NCBI RefSeq assembly: GCF_001183605.1 | Contig: NZ_LFXJ01000005.1 | Location: 62,001-126,000 of the forward strand | Length of the DNA stretch: 64,000 nucleotides | From: Lysinibacillus xylanilyticus | GTDB taxonomy: Bacteria; Bacillota; Bacilli; Bacillales_A; Planococcaceae | Direction of reading: 5' to 3' | Shown here: one piece after another, positions 53,503 to 61,394 of the stretch | Numbering within the stretch: the stretch's first letter is position 1 | How the letters are laid out: every line of letters begins with the position of its first letter | Position numbers and translations under genes: made by a program | The notes under the pieces: model-generated | Database searches by the model: none | The model's input: only the letters and a program-made list of their open reading frames with translations | What the model was told of the DNA's origin: nothing

Positions 53503-54303
53503 CTATTTTGATAAGCTTCGATCTTTGTTAGTCACTGCAGCTACTGCATCGTGAATCGTTGTTTCAAAATGATTGCTTTGTAATGAGGATACACCTTGAA
53601 TAGTTGTCCCTCCCGGTGAGCATACCTGATCTACGAGTGCCCAGGGATGTTCTTGTGATTGTATAATCATTTTTGCACTGCCGAGTACTGCATTTGCCGC
53701 AATATCAAGCGCCATGCTTTTTGGCATCCCTTCACGTACAGCAGCACGTGCTAAAGCGTCAATATACATATAAGTGAAGGCTGGTGAAGCACCACCAATC
53801 GTTGTGAATATGGAAAATAAATGTTCAGGTACCTCGATTATTGTGCCAACTGTTTCAAACAGGGAAACGACATGCTGTAGCTGGATATCTGAGACTGGTT
53901 CACTCGCTGTAAAGCAGCTTGTGGAGGCACCAATAATCGCATTAATGTTTGGCATTACACGAACAATAGGGGTAGCTTCAGATAGATAACCTTGAAAATA
54001 TGAAATATTTTTACCTGCAGCAATAGAAACAATGACATGGTTGTCTTGTAAATGTTTTTTCACCTCTGGTAAAACATCTGGTAACATTTGGGGTTTGACA
54101 CCGAGGATAATGACGTCACAATTTGACATAATATCTTCAATAGAACTTGCGGCTTGAATACCGTAAGAGGCTGCTAATTTTGTTGTTTTGGCTTGGGTAC
54201 GATTATAGCCATAAATAAAAGTAGGATCAAAATCTCTGCTTTTACACATTCCTTTAATAATGGCCGTTGTCATATTTCCAAGGCCGATAAATCCGTATTT
54301 CAC
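53503..54303 (-). CDS. proC: Pyrroline-5-carboxylate reductase
   Basis: Last step of proline biosynthesis, NAD(P)H-dependent; 266 residues, typical length. The Rossmann motif YGFIGLGNMTTAIIKG (GxGxxx) opens the protein, then VILGVKPQML, VSIAAGKNI, IVRVMPNINA, and the C-terminal signature region GGASPAFTYMYIDALARAAV with VCSPGGTTIQGV. Family members include the competence-linked ComER-like and ProI/ProH paralogs, so the specific paralog cannot be told. AAGGAGTGTC precedes the ATG. Monocistronic, convergent with the esterase gene. Confidence 0.94.
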   Translation of the reverse strand: MKYGFIGLGNMTTAIIKGMCKSRDFDPTFIYGYNRTQAKTTKLAASYGIQAASSIEDIMSNCDVIILGVKPQMLPDVLPEVKKHLQDNHVIVSIAAGKNISYFQGYLSEATPIVRVMPNINAIIGASTSCFTASEPVSDIQLQHVVSLFETVGTIIEVPEHLFSIFTTIGGASPAFTYMYIDALARAAVREGMPKSMALDIAANAVLGSAKMIIQSQEHPWALVDQVCSPGGTTIQGVSSLQSNHFETTIHDAVAAVTNKDRSLSK

Positions 54304-54626
54304 GTGATAGACACTCCTTCATATAGTTAAAACATACACCTTAGTATAGAGTAGATTGTTTTACTTGAATAGTAATATGCAAAGAATCAAGCCAATTAGG
54401 TTCAAATTCACGTCAGTCGGTGGTATCATAGAAGATGTTGTGAATGAACGTGTATCTCTATTTTCATTATGTAGAATATAAAGAGTAAGAAAATCATGTA
54501 CTTTATGTGAACATTGAGACAGACTCTATCTAAAAGAGGTAGAATAATAATTTGAAATGTCTAATGCGAAATTTGTCGCTTTCTAATGGTAAAGCGTGTA
54601 GAAATTAAGAGAGAAAAGGGATTAAG
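54304..54626. other. Gene-free stretch upstream of proC and ctaB
   Basis: About 320 bp between divergent proC and ctaB. It has no supported ORF and no repeat module; TAGAATAATAATTTG-like sequences near 54540 could be part of the ctaB promoter. Confidence 0.45.
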
Positions 54627-55580
54627 ATGATGGAACAAAATCTAAAAACGGAGCATAAACCACATTCTTCCAAGGAATCGTTGGAGAAGTCCTCACGCTC
54701 TTCTATATTAGCGCAGACAGTAAAGACAGGAATCATTAAATCTAATTTAATTCCTATGTGGGCTGGTTTAACGCTAGGTATGTACAAAAATAAAATGACT
54801 TTTGTAGAGAATATACCTGAGATCATTTTCGCAACAATTGGTTCTGCACTTGTTATTGGTGCTGCCGGTGCATTTAATAATGTGTATGACCGCGACATTG
54901 ACGCTATAATGCCACGTACGCAAAGTCGACCAACCGTAACTGGTGAAATGTCCGCTAAATCAGCGTTAACTTTAGCTTTTGCCATGCTCATTATCGGGGC
55001 AGCTGTATTGGCACTTGCATCACCACTAGCTGCAGGATTTGGTCTCTTAGGGGTGTTTTTATATGTAGTACCCTATACAATGTGGACAAAACGACATACG
55101 ATTTATAATACGGAAATTGGGAGTATTGGAGGTGCGATTCCAGCTTTAATTGGTTGGGCCGCTGTTTCTACTGATATTACACATCCTGCGATACTTGGCC
55201 TATTTTTGGTTATGGTCATTTGGCAGATGCCCCATTTCTATGCCATTGCCATTCGTAAGCATGCCGATTACGAAGCGGCCGGTGTTCCAATGCTTCCAGT
55301 TGTAAAAGGGATGCGACGTACTTATTATCAAACGAACTTTTATTTAATCTTATTAATCTTATCAAGCCTCTTATTTGGCACTTTAAGTGTTGGCATAATG
55401 CTTGTTGCACTATTGCTAAGTATTGCTTGGCTTATTATGAGTATTTACGGTTATCACAGTAATAAAGATCAAATAAAGTGGGCGACAAAAATGTTTGTTT
55501 TCTCACTTATCCATATGACAATTTTATTTACAACGGTTATTGTGTACTCTTTAGTAGGTGTAATTTTTAAATTGTATTAA
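54627..55580 (+). CDS. ctaB: Protoheme IX farnesyltransferase (haem O synthase)
   Basis: A UbiA-superfamily prenyltransferase of 317 residues making haem O from haem B and farnesyl diphosphate for the cytochrome oxidase. Motif NNVYDRDIDAIMPRTQSRP holds the Mg-binding DxxxD near residue 93. The second acidic site is in the loop RKHADYEAAGVPML. About eight or nine TM helices. In B. subtilis ctaB is paired with ctaA and ctaC-G; none is adjacent here. Tandem ATGs at 54627 and 54630 follow AAAAGGGATTAAG. It fits with the c550 gene as part of aerobic respiration. Confidence 0.94.
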   Translation: MMEQNLKTEHKPHSSKESLEKSSRSSILAQTVKTGIIKSNLIPMWAGLTLGMYKNKMTFVENIPEIIFATIGSALVIGAAGAFNNVYDRDIDAIMPRTQSRPTVTGEMSAKSALTLAFAMLIIGAAVLALASPLAAGFGLLGVFLYVVPYTMWTKRHTIYNTEIGSIGGAIPALIGWAAVSTDITHPAILGLFLVMVIWQMPHFYAIAIRKHADYEAAGVPMLPVVKGMRRTYYQTNFYLILLILSSLLFGTLSVGIMLVALLLSIAWLIMSIYGYHSNKDQIKWATKMFVFSLIHMTILFTTVIVYSLVGVIFKLY

Positions 55581-55602
55581 ATCTTTTATCTTCATTAAAC
55601 AC

Positions 55603-55646
55603 GAAAAGCCAACAGGTTATTCTACACTTGTTGGCTTTTCTTTTTC
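55603..55646. terminator. Bidirectional terminator overlapping the end of the phosphatase gene
   Basis: GAAAAGCCAACA/TGTTGGCTTTTC perfect 12-bp stem with T-rich sides. The stop codon of the minus-strand gene lies inside the hairpin region. Confidence 0.9.
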
Positions 55647-56351
55647 TACCGAGATTATTTGACGACTTGGCCATTCTAATGCGTGTAACTGACCTCCAAA
55701 AACAGCTCCACCATCTATACCAATGATATTATTTTCGCCAAAATAGACACTGTAATCTGTTGGATTTTGGTGAAGTCTATAGGTAGGTGTATGGCCAAAG
55801 ATTACAGTTTTCTCGCCTTGATAACCTACATGAAACTCTTCACGAATCCATAAAAATTGCATGGGATCCATTTCTGCCAAAGCTACTCCTGGAACAACGC
55901 CGCCATGTACAAAAATTGCATCCTCTAATTCGATGTAAGTATCAAAGGTTTCGATAAGCTGTAAATGTTCTTCGAGCTTTGGTAAGGTTTGAATAAAGCT
56001 AGGTAATGTCTCATTTTCGATGACTTCCTTAAAGTCGTCTAAATGATAACCATAGCTTGCAAGTGTTGCCTCGCCACCACACAGTTCCACCCAATGATTC
56101 CACGGCTTAGGATGGCCAGAGCGACAGGCTTTTAGCATAATGGCTTCATGATTTCCTAATAGAACACGTGCACCTTTTGCATGCAATTCTCCAACTAAGT
56201 TTAAAACGCCACAAGATGCAGGTCCTCGATCAACATAATCGCCAAGTAAAAATAGCTGATCTTGCATAGTATCATAATTTGCTTTTAATAATAATTCTTC
56301 AAAAAGTTCTAATTCCCCATGTATATCACTAATTGCTAGTATTCGATCCAT
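55617..56351 (-). CDS. PPP-family metallophosphoesterase
   Basis: A 244-residue serine/threonine-phosphatase-like metallophosphoesterase. The metal-binding motifs AISDIHGELELFEELL (Asp, His), LLGDYVDRGPASCG and VLLGNHEAIML, then FVHGGVVPG and VIFGHTPTY, are complete. Related Bacillus proteins (PrpE-like) dephosphorylate Ap4A, pNPP or protein Ser/Thr/Tyr; specificity here is uncertain. AAGGATGC precedes the ATG. Convergent with ctaB. Confidence 0.88.
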   Translation of the reverse strand: MDRILAISDIHGELELFEELLLKANYDTMQDQLFLLGDYVDRGPASCGVLNLVGELHAKGARVLLGNHEAIMLKACRSGHPKPWNHWVELCGGEATLASYGYHLDDFKEVIENETLPSFIQTLPKLEEHLQLIETFDTYIELEDAIFVHGGVVPGVALAEMDPMQFLWIREEFHVGYQGEKTVIFGHTPTYRLHQNPTDYSVYFGENNIIGIDGGAVFGGQLHALEWPSRQIISVEKEKPTSVE

Positions 56352-56589
56352 AAAAGAGCATCCTTTCCAGTATTAGAGAAGCTATTGTTAAGTATAGAGA
56401 ATAGTGTTACAAATTTCGACTAATGTAACTTTTAACCAAAAACTTGATTGTAATGTTATCATTCCATACTTTCGGTTTCTAGTTACACTTTATCATATGA
56501 AAAAGTTACTCCATTTCCGTATTCATTCGTCTATAGTATTCGAATAGAGAAGAGAGAGTATATATTTTTATTTATAGGCGGTGAGATAA

Positions 56590-56622
56590 ATGTATTTAGT
56601 GTGTGTAAAAGAAAAGAGCTAG
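56590..56622 (+). CDS. Possible 10-residue leader ORF
   Basis: MYLVCVKEKS after a very strong GGCGGTGAGAT ribosome site. Its stop TAG overlaps the ribosome site of the next small ORF (56634). Too short for coding statistics; the ribosome site is the only support. Confidence 0.35.
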   Translation: MYLVCVKEKS

Positions 56623-56633
56623 GAGAGGGGAAA

Positions 56634-56723
56634 GTGGTACAACAAATACAAAAGGAGAATAAAGATACAAATAGAGCACCATCATTGACAGTTTCCGATT
56701 CTGATACTACTTACATAGCATAG
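56634..56723 (+). CDS. Possible 29-residue peptide ORF
   Basis: A GTG-started ORF, MVQQIQKENKDTNRAPSLTV then SDSDTTYIA, hydrophilic, with AGGAGAGGGG five bases upstream. It follows the 10-codon ORF at 56590, giving a small leader-plus-peptide layout. There is no TM, signal peptide or metal motif. It lies in a 420-bp gap otherwise free of genes between the phosphatase and the HTH regulator, whose role could involve it. Support is limited to ribosome sites and spacing. Confidence 0.4.
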   Translation: MVQQIQKENKDTNRAPSLTVSDSDTTYIA

Positions 56724-56773
56724 AAGTATTTGGATGCAATGCTTCTACGCTGTGTGCAAGTACAGTACATTGA

Positions 56774-57223
56774 TTATTCTTGAAACTTTTCCCATTCTTG
56801 CTTGGCTATTGACTCGTCGAATGTTGACAGTAGTCGAAAGTTATTCGTATCTAAAATTCGAAAATGCTGACTAATGACGTTTTGTTGTAGACGATAACCT
56901 TTGTGCTCGCTAAGATTTTTCCACCATATGTATCCACCCATCGTCTTTTCCTTAGGTTGTATTGTGCCGTTATTAGCGATTAAGTCAACAACCTCAAGTG
57001 GATCCCCGCCAAGCTCATGCTGTAAAATTGAGCTTTCTCGGCATAATGCACAAATTGCAACCGCTGTAGTCCAACCAGTATAAATACGACCTTTTTCAAT
57101 TTGAACAAGTGTTTTTTTAGATAGTCCTAGTAAATCACTCATCTGATCCTGTGTTAAATCTTTTTCAGTACGGATTAATTTCAGTTTTTCTGAAATAAGT
57201 GTGATTAATTGTTCACGATTCAT
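56774..57223 (-). CDS. XRE-type helix-turn-helix transcriptional regulator
   Basis: A 149-residue protein. The N-terminal HTH (MNREQLITLISEKLKLIRTE ... LTQDQMSDLLGLSKKTLVQIEKG, residues about 1-55) is a Cro/CI-like DNA-binding domain. The rest is an unrecognised domain with GYIWWKNLSEHKGYRLQQNV. ATG 57223 follows AGGGTG; a GTG at 57232 is the alternative. The gene stands alone. Target genes are unknown; the small ORFs divergently placed at 56590-56723 are candidates. Confidence 0.82.
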   Translation of the reverse strand: MNREQLITLISEKLKLIRTEKDLTQDQMSDLLGLSKKTLVQIEKGRIYTGWTTAVAICALCRESSILQHELGGDPLEVVDLIANNGTIQPKEKTMGGYIWWKNLSEHKGYRLQQNVISQHFRILDTNNFRLLSTFDESIAKQEWEKFQE

Positions 57224-57344
57224 CCAAAACACCCTTTCTTTCAGATAGTTAAATACTATTATACATGAAAGTGGTTTGAGGTGTTTTCTGTTTCGCGGGA
57301 AACTGCGGTTAAATTACGTGTACAGTACTGAATATTTGTAACGT

Positions 57345-57386
57345 AAAAAACAGACTGTCCCGCAATCTACTCTTAGACAGTCTGTT
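57345..57386 (-). terminator. Terminator of the 57393 gene
   Basis: AACAGACTGTC/GACAGTCTGTT perfect 11-bp stem, followed on the minus strand by TTTTT. Confidence 0.92.
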
Positions 57387-57392
57387 AAGTAT

Positions 57393-57797
57393 TTAAATCT
57401 CGTATTTTTTCGTGTCAGAAATAACACGGAAATGGATACCTTTAATTTGAGCACTTACTTTATGACGTAGTGTATCGATATCAACTAGCTCATCATTTTC
57501 ATTGACACATTCTGCAATTTCTTGTAATAGCTTCGTAAATGCCTCTTTGAAAAGTGAACGCATATTATCAAAATCTAAGCTACGGAAGCTCCCATCAATA
57601 TCAAATGCCTCTACAGAATTTAATTGCTTTGAAGCACCTGCAAAGCGATCATCGTATACCGTGTAGTTTTCATCTGTTACTACGATAATATATAATACTT
57701 CACCTGTAATTGTTTTTAATTCAATGTTAGTTTTGTGTTTTTTGACGTCGGTAATGATATGAATACCGTCCGAATGATATAGTTTAAACAATTTCAT
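57393..57797 (-). CDS. Unrecognised small soluble protein
   Basis: A 134-residue cytoplasmic protein, MKLFKLYHSDGIHIITDVKK ..., with a beta-rich first half (NIELKTITGEVLYIIVVTDE) and a helical second half ending ISDTKKYEI. No catalytic or metal motif and no TM. The ATG is preceded by a GGGGGC ribosome site. A perfect 12-bp inverted repeat lies 28 bp upstream of the start. Family not recognised. Monocistronic with a strong terminator. Confidence 0.75.
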   Translation of the reverse strand: MKLFKLYHSDGIHIITDVKKHKTNIELKTITGEVLYIIVVTDENYTVYDDRFAGASKQLNSVEAFDIDGSFRSLDFDNMRSLFKEAFTKLLQEIAECVNENDELVDIDTLRHKVSAQIKGIHFRVISDTKKYEI

Positions 57798-57824
57798 ATG
57801 TAATGCCCCCTGATAATAGAATCA

Positions 57825-57853
57825 TATCCATATATCTATTATATATGGATATG
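57825..57853. promoter_or_regulatory. Perfect 12-bp inverted repeat upstream of the 57393 gene
   Basis: ATATCCATATAT (57825-57836) and ATATATGGATAT (57842-57853) with a five-base centre. A dimeric repressor operator is the simplest reading; a short mRNA hairpin is the alternative. Confidence 0.5.
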
Positions 57854-57964
57854 TCTAATAATGGAATACTAAGAAAGTATTTGGAAACACTAGAATGGAC
57901 CTATTTGAATGAAACTATGGAGTTAAAACTGTTATAAACTATTAAGAAAATCGTATCAGTCAGA

Positions 57965-59293
57965 TTATGCTTCTAATACAGTTGGTAAAATATTGCGAAG
58001 GGGACGAACTTCGATGTAATGAATCCGATGCCCTTGCTGCTCATAAATACTAAAAATATATGGGGCCAGCTCAATATTTTTAGTTGCTCTAATGCCATTA
58101 TTTACAGTTAAAAACCAACCACCTATTGTTTCGACTTCTTCTGCTTCAAGTGTTACATTTAACAGTTTTTCAACATCTTCAATGAGCATTTTTGCATTTA
58201 AAATATAATGATTGTCACTTACTTTTCGGATTTCCGCAATTTCATCATCGTCGAACTCATCGCGAATCTCACCTACTATTTCTTCTAAAATATCCTCGAC
58301 TGTTACAAGCCCTGATGTCCCACCATATTCATCCATTAAAATGGCCATATGAATTCGCTCTTTTTGCATACGTACAAGTAATTCTTGAATAGGAATCGTT
58401 TCAATTACTCGTATAACAGGATTAATGAAATCTTCAAGGATTAATGAATCGTCTGTAAGTTGCTCAAGCAAACCGTGTGTAAACAATTCCTTGACGTTGA
58501 TAAAGCCCAAAATATTATCACGATCACCATCATAAACAGGATAACGAGTATATTTTTCAGCGGCGATAAAATGAATCATATTTGTAAAAGATTCATTTTT
58601 TTCAATTCCAACAATCTCTGTTCGAGGAACCATAATTTCACGAGCAATACGTTCATCAAATTCAAAGACATTATTCACAAACTTTAGCTCTGTTTTATTG
58701 ATTTCACCACTTTCAAAGCTTTCAGATAGCAGTAATCGTAATTCTTCCTCAGTATGTGATAACTCATGCTCTGAAGCAGGCTTCATACCGAATAGGCCAA
58801 CTAATACTCGAGCTGAGCCGTTCAAGAACCAGATAAATGGATACATCACTTTATAGAACAGCATAATAGGTTTGGCAAAACGGAGTGTAATCGTTTCAGC
58901 CTTTTGAATCGCAGCAGTTTTAGGTGCCAACTCACCGACTACAACATGTAAAAATGTTGCAAGGGCAAAAGCACTACCAATTGTAAAAATCGTCATATAT
59001 TTATCTGAAATACCAATCAAGTTAAAAAGAGGGTGTAGCATAAATTCAAAGGTTTTTTCGCCGACCATCCCGATACCAAGCGCTGTTACAGTAATACCAA
59101 GCTGACAGGCAGATAAGTACTCGTCTAAATGCCTGACAACATACTTTGCAGAAATGGCTCTTTTATTACCTTCCGCAATTAATTGGTCAAGTCTTGAGGA
59201 ACGTACTTTTACAATAGCAAATTCTGTTGCTACGAAAAAGCCAGTTAAAGCTAATAAAATGGTGAAAATCGATAAGTTGAGTATGGTCTCCAA
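57965..59293 (-). CDS. CNNM/CorC-type transport protein with DUF21, CBS pair and CorC_HlyC domain (MpfA-like)
   Basis: A 442-residue membrane protein of the hemolysin C/CNNM family. The N-terminal DUF21 domain has four TM segments (LSACQLGITVTALGIGMVGE), the CBS pair runs about 205-330 (IMVPRTEIVGIEKN, RYPVYDGDRDN, MDEYGGTSGLVTVEDILEEI), and a CorC_HlyC domain is at the end. B. subtilis YhdP/MpfA, a Mg2+ efflux protein, is the likely counterpart, with its MerR neighbour yhdQ as here. TTG 59293 has no ribosome site at normal distance. CTG 59314 has AGGAGGT six bases upstream and gives MFIQNDYLETIL. A 7-bp hairpin (CGTTCTG/CAGAACG) lies between the Shine-Dalgarno and the TTG. Confidence 0.9.
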   Translation of the reverse strand: METILNLSIFTILLALTGFFVATEFAIVKVRSSRLDQLIAEGNKRAISAKYVVRHLDEYLSACQLGITVTALGIGMVGEKTFEFMLHPLFNLIGISDKYMTIFTIGSAFALATFLHVVVGELAPKTAAIQKAETITLRFAKPIMLFYKVMYPFIWFLNGSARVLVGLFGMKPASEHELSHTEEELRLLLSESFESGEINKTELKFVNNVFEFDERIAREIMVPRTEIVGIEKNESFTNMIHFIAAEKYTRYPVYDGDRDNILGFINVKELFTHGLLEQLTDDSLILEDFINPVIRVIETIPIQELLVRMQKERIHMAILMDEYGGTSGLVTVEDILEEIVGEIRDEFDDDEIAEIRKVSDNHYILNAKMLIEDVEKLLNVTLEAEEVETIGGWFLTVNNGIRATKNIELAPYIFSIYEQQGHRIHYIEVRPLRNILPTVLEA

Positions 59294-59325
59294 ATAGTCG
59301 TTCTGTATGAACAGAACGTCACCTC

Positions 59326-59730
59326 CTAATTATGAATAAGTAAAAGTAAAGATTGCATGAGTGCAATGCTTTCGGGAGAAACATTTTTTTTAATCTTTTC
59401 AATATCTTTATTGTCTTGTTTGTTTATTCGTTCAAGTAGAAAAGTTACATCTTGCTCTAAGTTTTGCATTTTTACACGTAGCATTTGTACATCGATTTCT
59501 TCATGCGGTGTGATGTTTAGTTCATGCTGTATATCTACGAGTGAAAGACCTTGCTGTTTGCGTTGCTCAATAAAATGAAGTCGTTCAATCATTGCAGGGG
59601 CATAGTAGCGATAATTGGATGTAGAACGTTCTGCTTCTAATAAGCCAATGTGTGTATAATAATCGATTGTTCTTTTTGTAATGCCTGTTTTTTCTGCAAG
59701 CTCGCCAATTTTTAATCTCTCTGTCCCAAT
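59326..59730 (-). CDS. MerR-family transcriptional regulator with an ATT start
   Basis: A 134-residue MerR-type activator. The N-terminal winged helix ERLKIGELAEKTGITKRTID and YYTHIGLLEA, then NYRYYAP, are followed by a dimerisation helix (QMLRVKMQNLEQDVTFLLER). In frame between the TGA upstream and the HTH there is no ATG, GTG or TTG. The only plausible initiator is ATT at 59730, five bases after GGAGGTG; starting at the later ATG 59592 would remove the DNA-binding domain. It lies just upstream of the MpfA-like gene, as yhdQ does to yhdP in B. subtilis. The effector is unknown; the metal-binding CysCys of CueR is absent. Confidence 0.85.
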   Translation of the reverse strand: MGTERLKIGELAEKTGITKRTIDYYTHIGLLEAERSTSNYRYYAPAMIERLHFIEQRKQQGLSLVDIQHELNITPHEEIDVQMLRVKMQNLEQDVTFLLERINKQDNKDIEKIKKNVSPESIALMQSLLLLIHN

Positions 59731-59961
59731 GCAAACACCTCCAAACCATCACGTGATACTTTGATTATAACTTGCTGGTTTGGTCGGTTTCAAATAAGAG
59801 AGTCCAATATTTCGAAATTGTAAGATTTCTATTGGGGGAGGGAGTATTTGTGAATGAACATAAAATAGCTTTCCTAACAACTGAAATGTTAGAAAAGCTA
59901 TATGTTCTTGAAAAAATAATAAGCGAGTGAAATTGTTATGTTAAACAATATACGGCTCCTC

Positions 59962-60094
59962 GGCACGATGTTGGTCACAAAGGCGTTATTACAGGACGTG
60001 ATGCTTTTAGTCTTCGTTCCTCTGCCTACTCGTTCCAGGGTTTCATCTGTGACGCTGATCCCCAAGGAGTCGCCCAGTCACTACTCCAATCAAC
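59962..60094 (-). repeat. Minus-oriented type B element with D module, right arm lost
   Basis: Minus strand: GTTGATTGGAGTAGTGACTG then GGCGACTCC, a D module with ATCACGTCCTG and CCAACATCGTG, then truncated at CGAGGAGCCG. It is oriented with the lipoprotein gene at 60525 rather than with any plus-strand gene. Confidence 0.8.
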
Positions 60095-60132
60095 TAATCC
60101 ACATGACTTACGTTTTAACAAAATGTCATCCA

Positions 60133-60237
60133 ACTTTTGTGTTTTATAGGCACACTTTTACGTTTTATCGACTAACTTTTGAATTTTATCGACTAACTTT
60201 TACGTTTTATCGCCCAACTTTTGATAATTATCCACAT
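60133..60237. repeat. Five-unit 21-bp direct repeat array
   Basis: Units start at 60133, 60154, 60175, 60196 and 60217 with exact 21-bp spacing. Core ACTTTTACGTTTTATCGACT; units 2, 3 and 4 are nearly identical and 1 and 5 are degraded. The period is two helical turns, so bound proteins would sit on one face. It is also open in one frame as a seven-residue repeat, which I do not call a gene. Confidence 0.85.
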
Positions 60238-60253
60238 CCACCTGTCAAAGAGC

Positions 60254-60288
60254 AAAAAAAGATTCACACACAAAACTGTGTGCGAATC
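60254..60288 (-). terminator. Terminator (minus strand) downstream of the lipoprotein gene
   Basis: GATTC-CACACA pairs with TGTGTG-GAATC (one mismatch) with TTTTTTT on the minus strand; located 237 bp after the lipoprotein stop, beyond repeat fragments. Confidence 0.75.
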
Positions 60289-60297
60289 CTTTATTAT

Positions 60298-60323
60298 GTC
60301 GCCCCGTCGCTACTCCAATCAAC
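60298..60323 (-). repeat. Type B left arm alone, minus orientation
   Basis: Minus strand GTTGATTGGAGTAGCGACGG then GGCGAC, without a right arm. Confidence 0.7.
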
Positions 60324-60402
60324 TACTGCGCTTAAAATGTATCTTCAGGCATTGCTTTTTAATTTATAGTGATGGAGCAAAAATAATTTAAAAACAGGGT
60401 CT

Positions 60403-60472
60403 TGTCTGTGCGAAAGCGTAGTGCTATCGAGGTGGCTTGACGCTCGCCCGCTAGCCTGGAACGGAAATCAAC
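60403..60472 (+). repeat. A-unit fragment plus type B right arm, plus orientation
   Basis: TGCGAAAGCGTAGTGC (A core GCGAAAGC) is followed by CGCTCGCCCGCTAGCCTGGA, then ACGGAAATCAACCCC and the common GTTTTGCC flank. A similar arm with CGCTCGC is found reversed at 10523-10570. Confidence 0.75.
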
Positions 60473-60524
60473 CCCATGTTTTGCCGAAGAGCTATACATT
60501 ATATAAATTTTTAAAAATAGAAAA

Positions 60525-61028
60525 CTACGAAGTTTCTTTTTGTAAATATGTATCATATAGGTGATGAAGTGCCTCTTCGTCAGTCATTTCTACAATCGTT
60601 TCATCATTAAAAATTAGTGTTACATTTGTGAGAGCGCTATCAATTTTATTGTTCTTAATAGTGCACGTAACCTTTACTACACCTGTTTCTGCTAGTTGTT
60701 TTTTCATCGTATCATCCCACGGTTGCTCAGAAAATAGTGGTGCTTGCCATGTACCTCTCACATGAAGCTCACTTTTTTCAGCGTCATAATCCCAGCGTAC
60801 GTCACGTAAAATAGTTTTAAACAGGTCATTAACCGTAAAAGATGTATCTTTATAGTTAATGGCAATTGCTCGTATAGCATGTACATCACGACCAACTGCA
60901 CTGGCTGCAGTTTCTGCTGCTGAATTTATGCCTGTAACCGCTTCTTTAATTTCAGATAATCGATCATCACAGCCAGCTAGCAGCGCGGAAAGACATGTTA
61001 TACAAGCTACCTTTGTCATCCATCTCAC
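60525..61028 (-). CDS. Predicted lipoprotein, unknown
   Basis: A 167-residue secreted lipoprotein. The signal peptide MRWMTKVACITCLSALLAGC ends with a lipobox (LLAGC, Cys20). The mature part is acidic, first helical (DDRLSEIKEAVTGINSAAET), later beta-rich (VKVTCTIKNNK, VTLIFNDETIV) with a single Cys. GTG start at 61028, seven bases after GGAGGG; the internal ATG at residue 4 is less well placed. No family recognised. It is followed by repeat fragments and a distant terminator. Confidence 0.8.
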   Translation of the reverse strand: MRWMTKVACITCLSALLAGCDDRLSEIKEAVTGINSAAETAASAVGRDVHAIRAIAINYKDTSFTVNDLFKTILRDVRWDYDAEKSELHVRGTWQAPLFSEQPWDDTMKKQLAETGVVKVTCTIKNNKIDSALTNVTLIFNDETIVEMTDEEALHHLYDTYLQKETS

Positions 61029-61217
61029 AAGTAGTCCCTCCAGTATTGCAAATTGTTACTACTATATTAACGAAAAGAAAACTACGAAGAAAGGGCATGA
61101 AGGCGGTAGATTGTGACGGTTTTGCAACGATGCGACCTCCACTAGAATGTTCGGAAAAATGGGAATTTAAGTATCTGAAAATTTGGGTAATTATTCAAAG
61201 AAAGGGAGCGGTTTGTG

Positions 61218-61346
61218 ATGAAGATTAATGATGAATTACTTGAGCGATTAGGAACTTATTTCGTGTACCATGCTGTTTATGAAAATTATGGTATTACTTT
61301 TGAAAGTTTTGTGGAGCGTTGGTTGCGAGGGATACTTGAGATATAA
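61218..61346 (+). CDS. Small 42-residue protein, unknown
   Basis: MKINDELLERLGTYFVYHAV then YENYGITFESFVERWLRGIL and EI: amphipathic and helical, no TM or metal motif. AAAGGGAGCGG lies upstream of the ATG at 61218, and a strong terminator follows directly after the stop, which supports it as a real gene. It is convergent with yqfW. No family recognised. Confidence 0.62.
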   Translation: MKINDELLERLGTYFVYHAVYENYGITFESFVERWLRGILEI

Positions 61347-61394
61347 AAAATCAAGAGTCGTGTTCAATGCACGAACACGACCCTTGATTTATTT
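61346..61394. terminator. Bidirectional terminator
   Basis: AAATCAAG-A-GTCGTGTTC pairs with GAACACGAC-C-CTTGATTT across AATGCAC; overlaps the last codons of yqfW. Confidence 0.92.

Noticed and set aside
60106..60369. Protein gene with FYRLTF repeats
   Set aside because: The frame follows from the 21-bp DNA repeat; no ribosome site, and composition is unlike neighbouring genes.
61096..61228. 43-codon ORF MKAVDCDG...
   Set aside because: Its Shine-Dalgarno would be adjacent to the ATG and it overlaps the better supported small gene at 61218.
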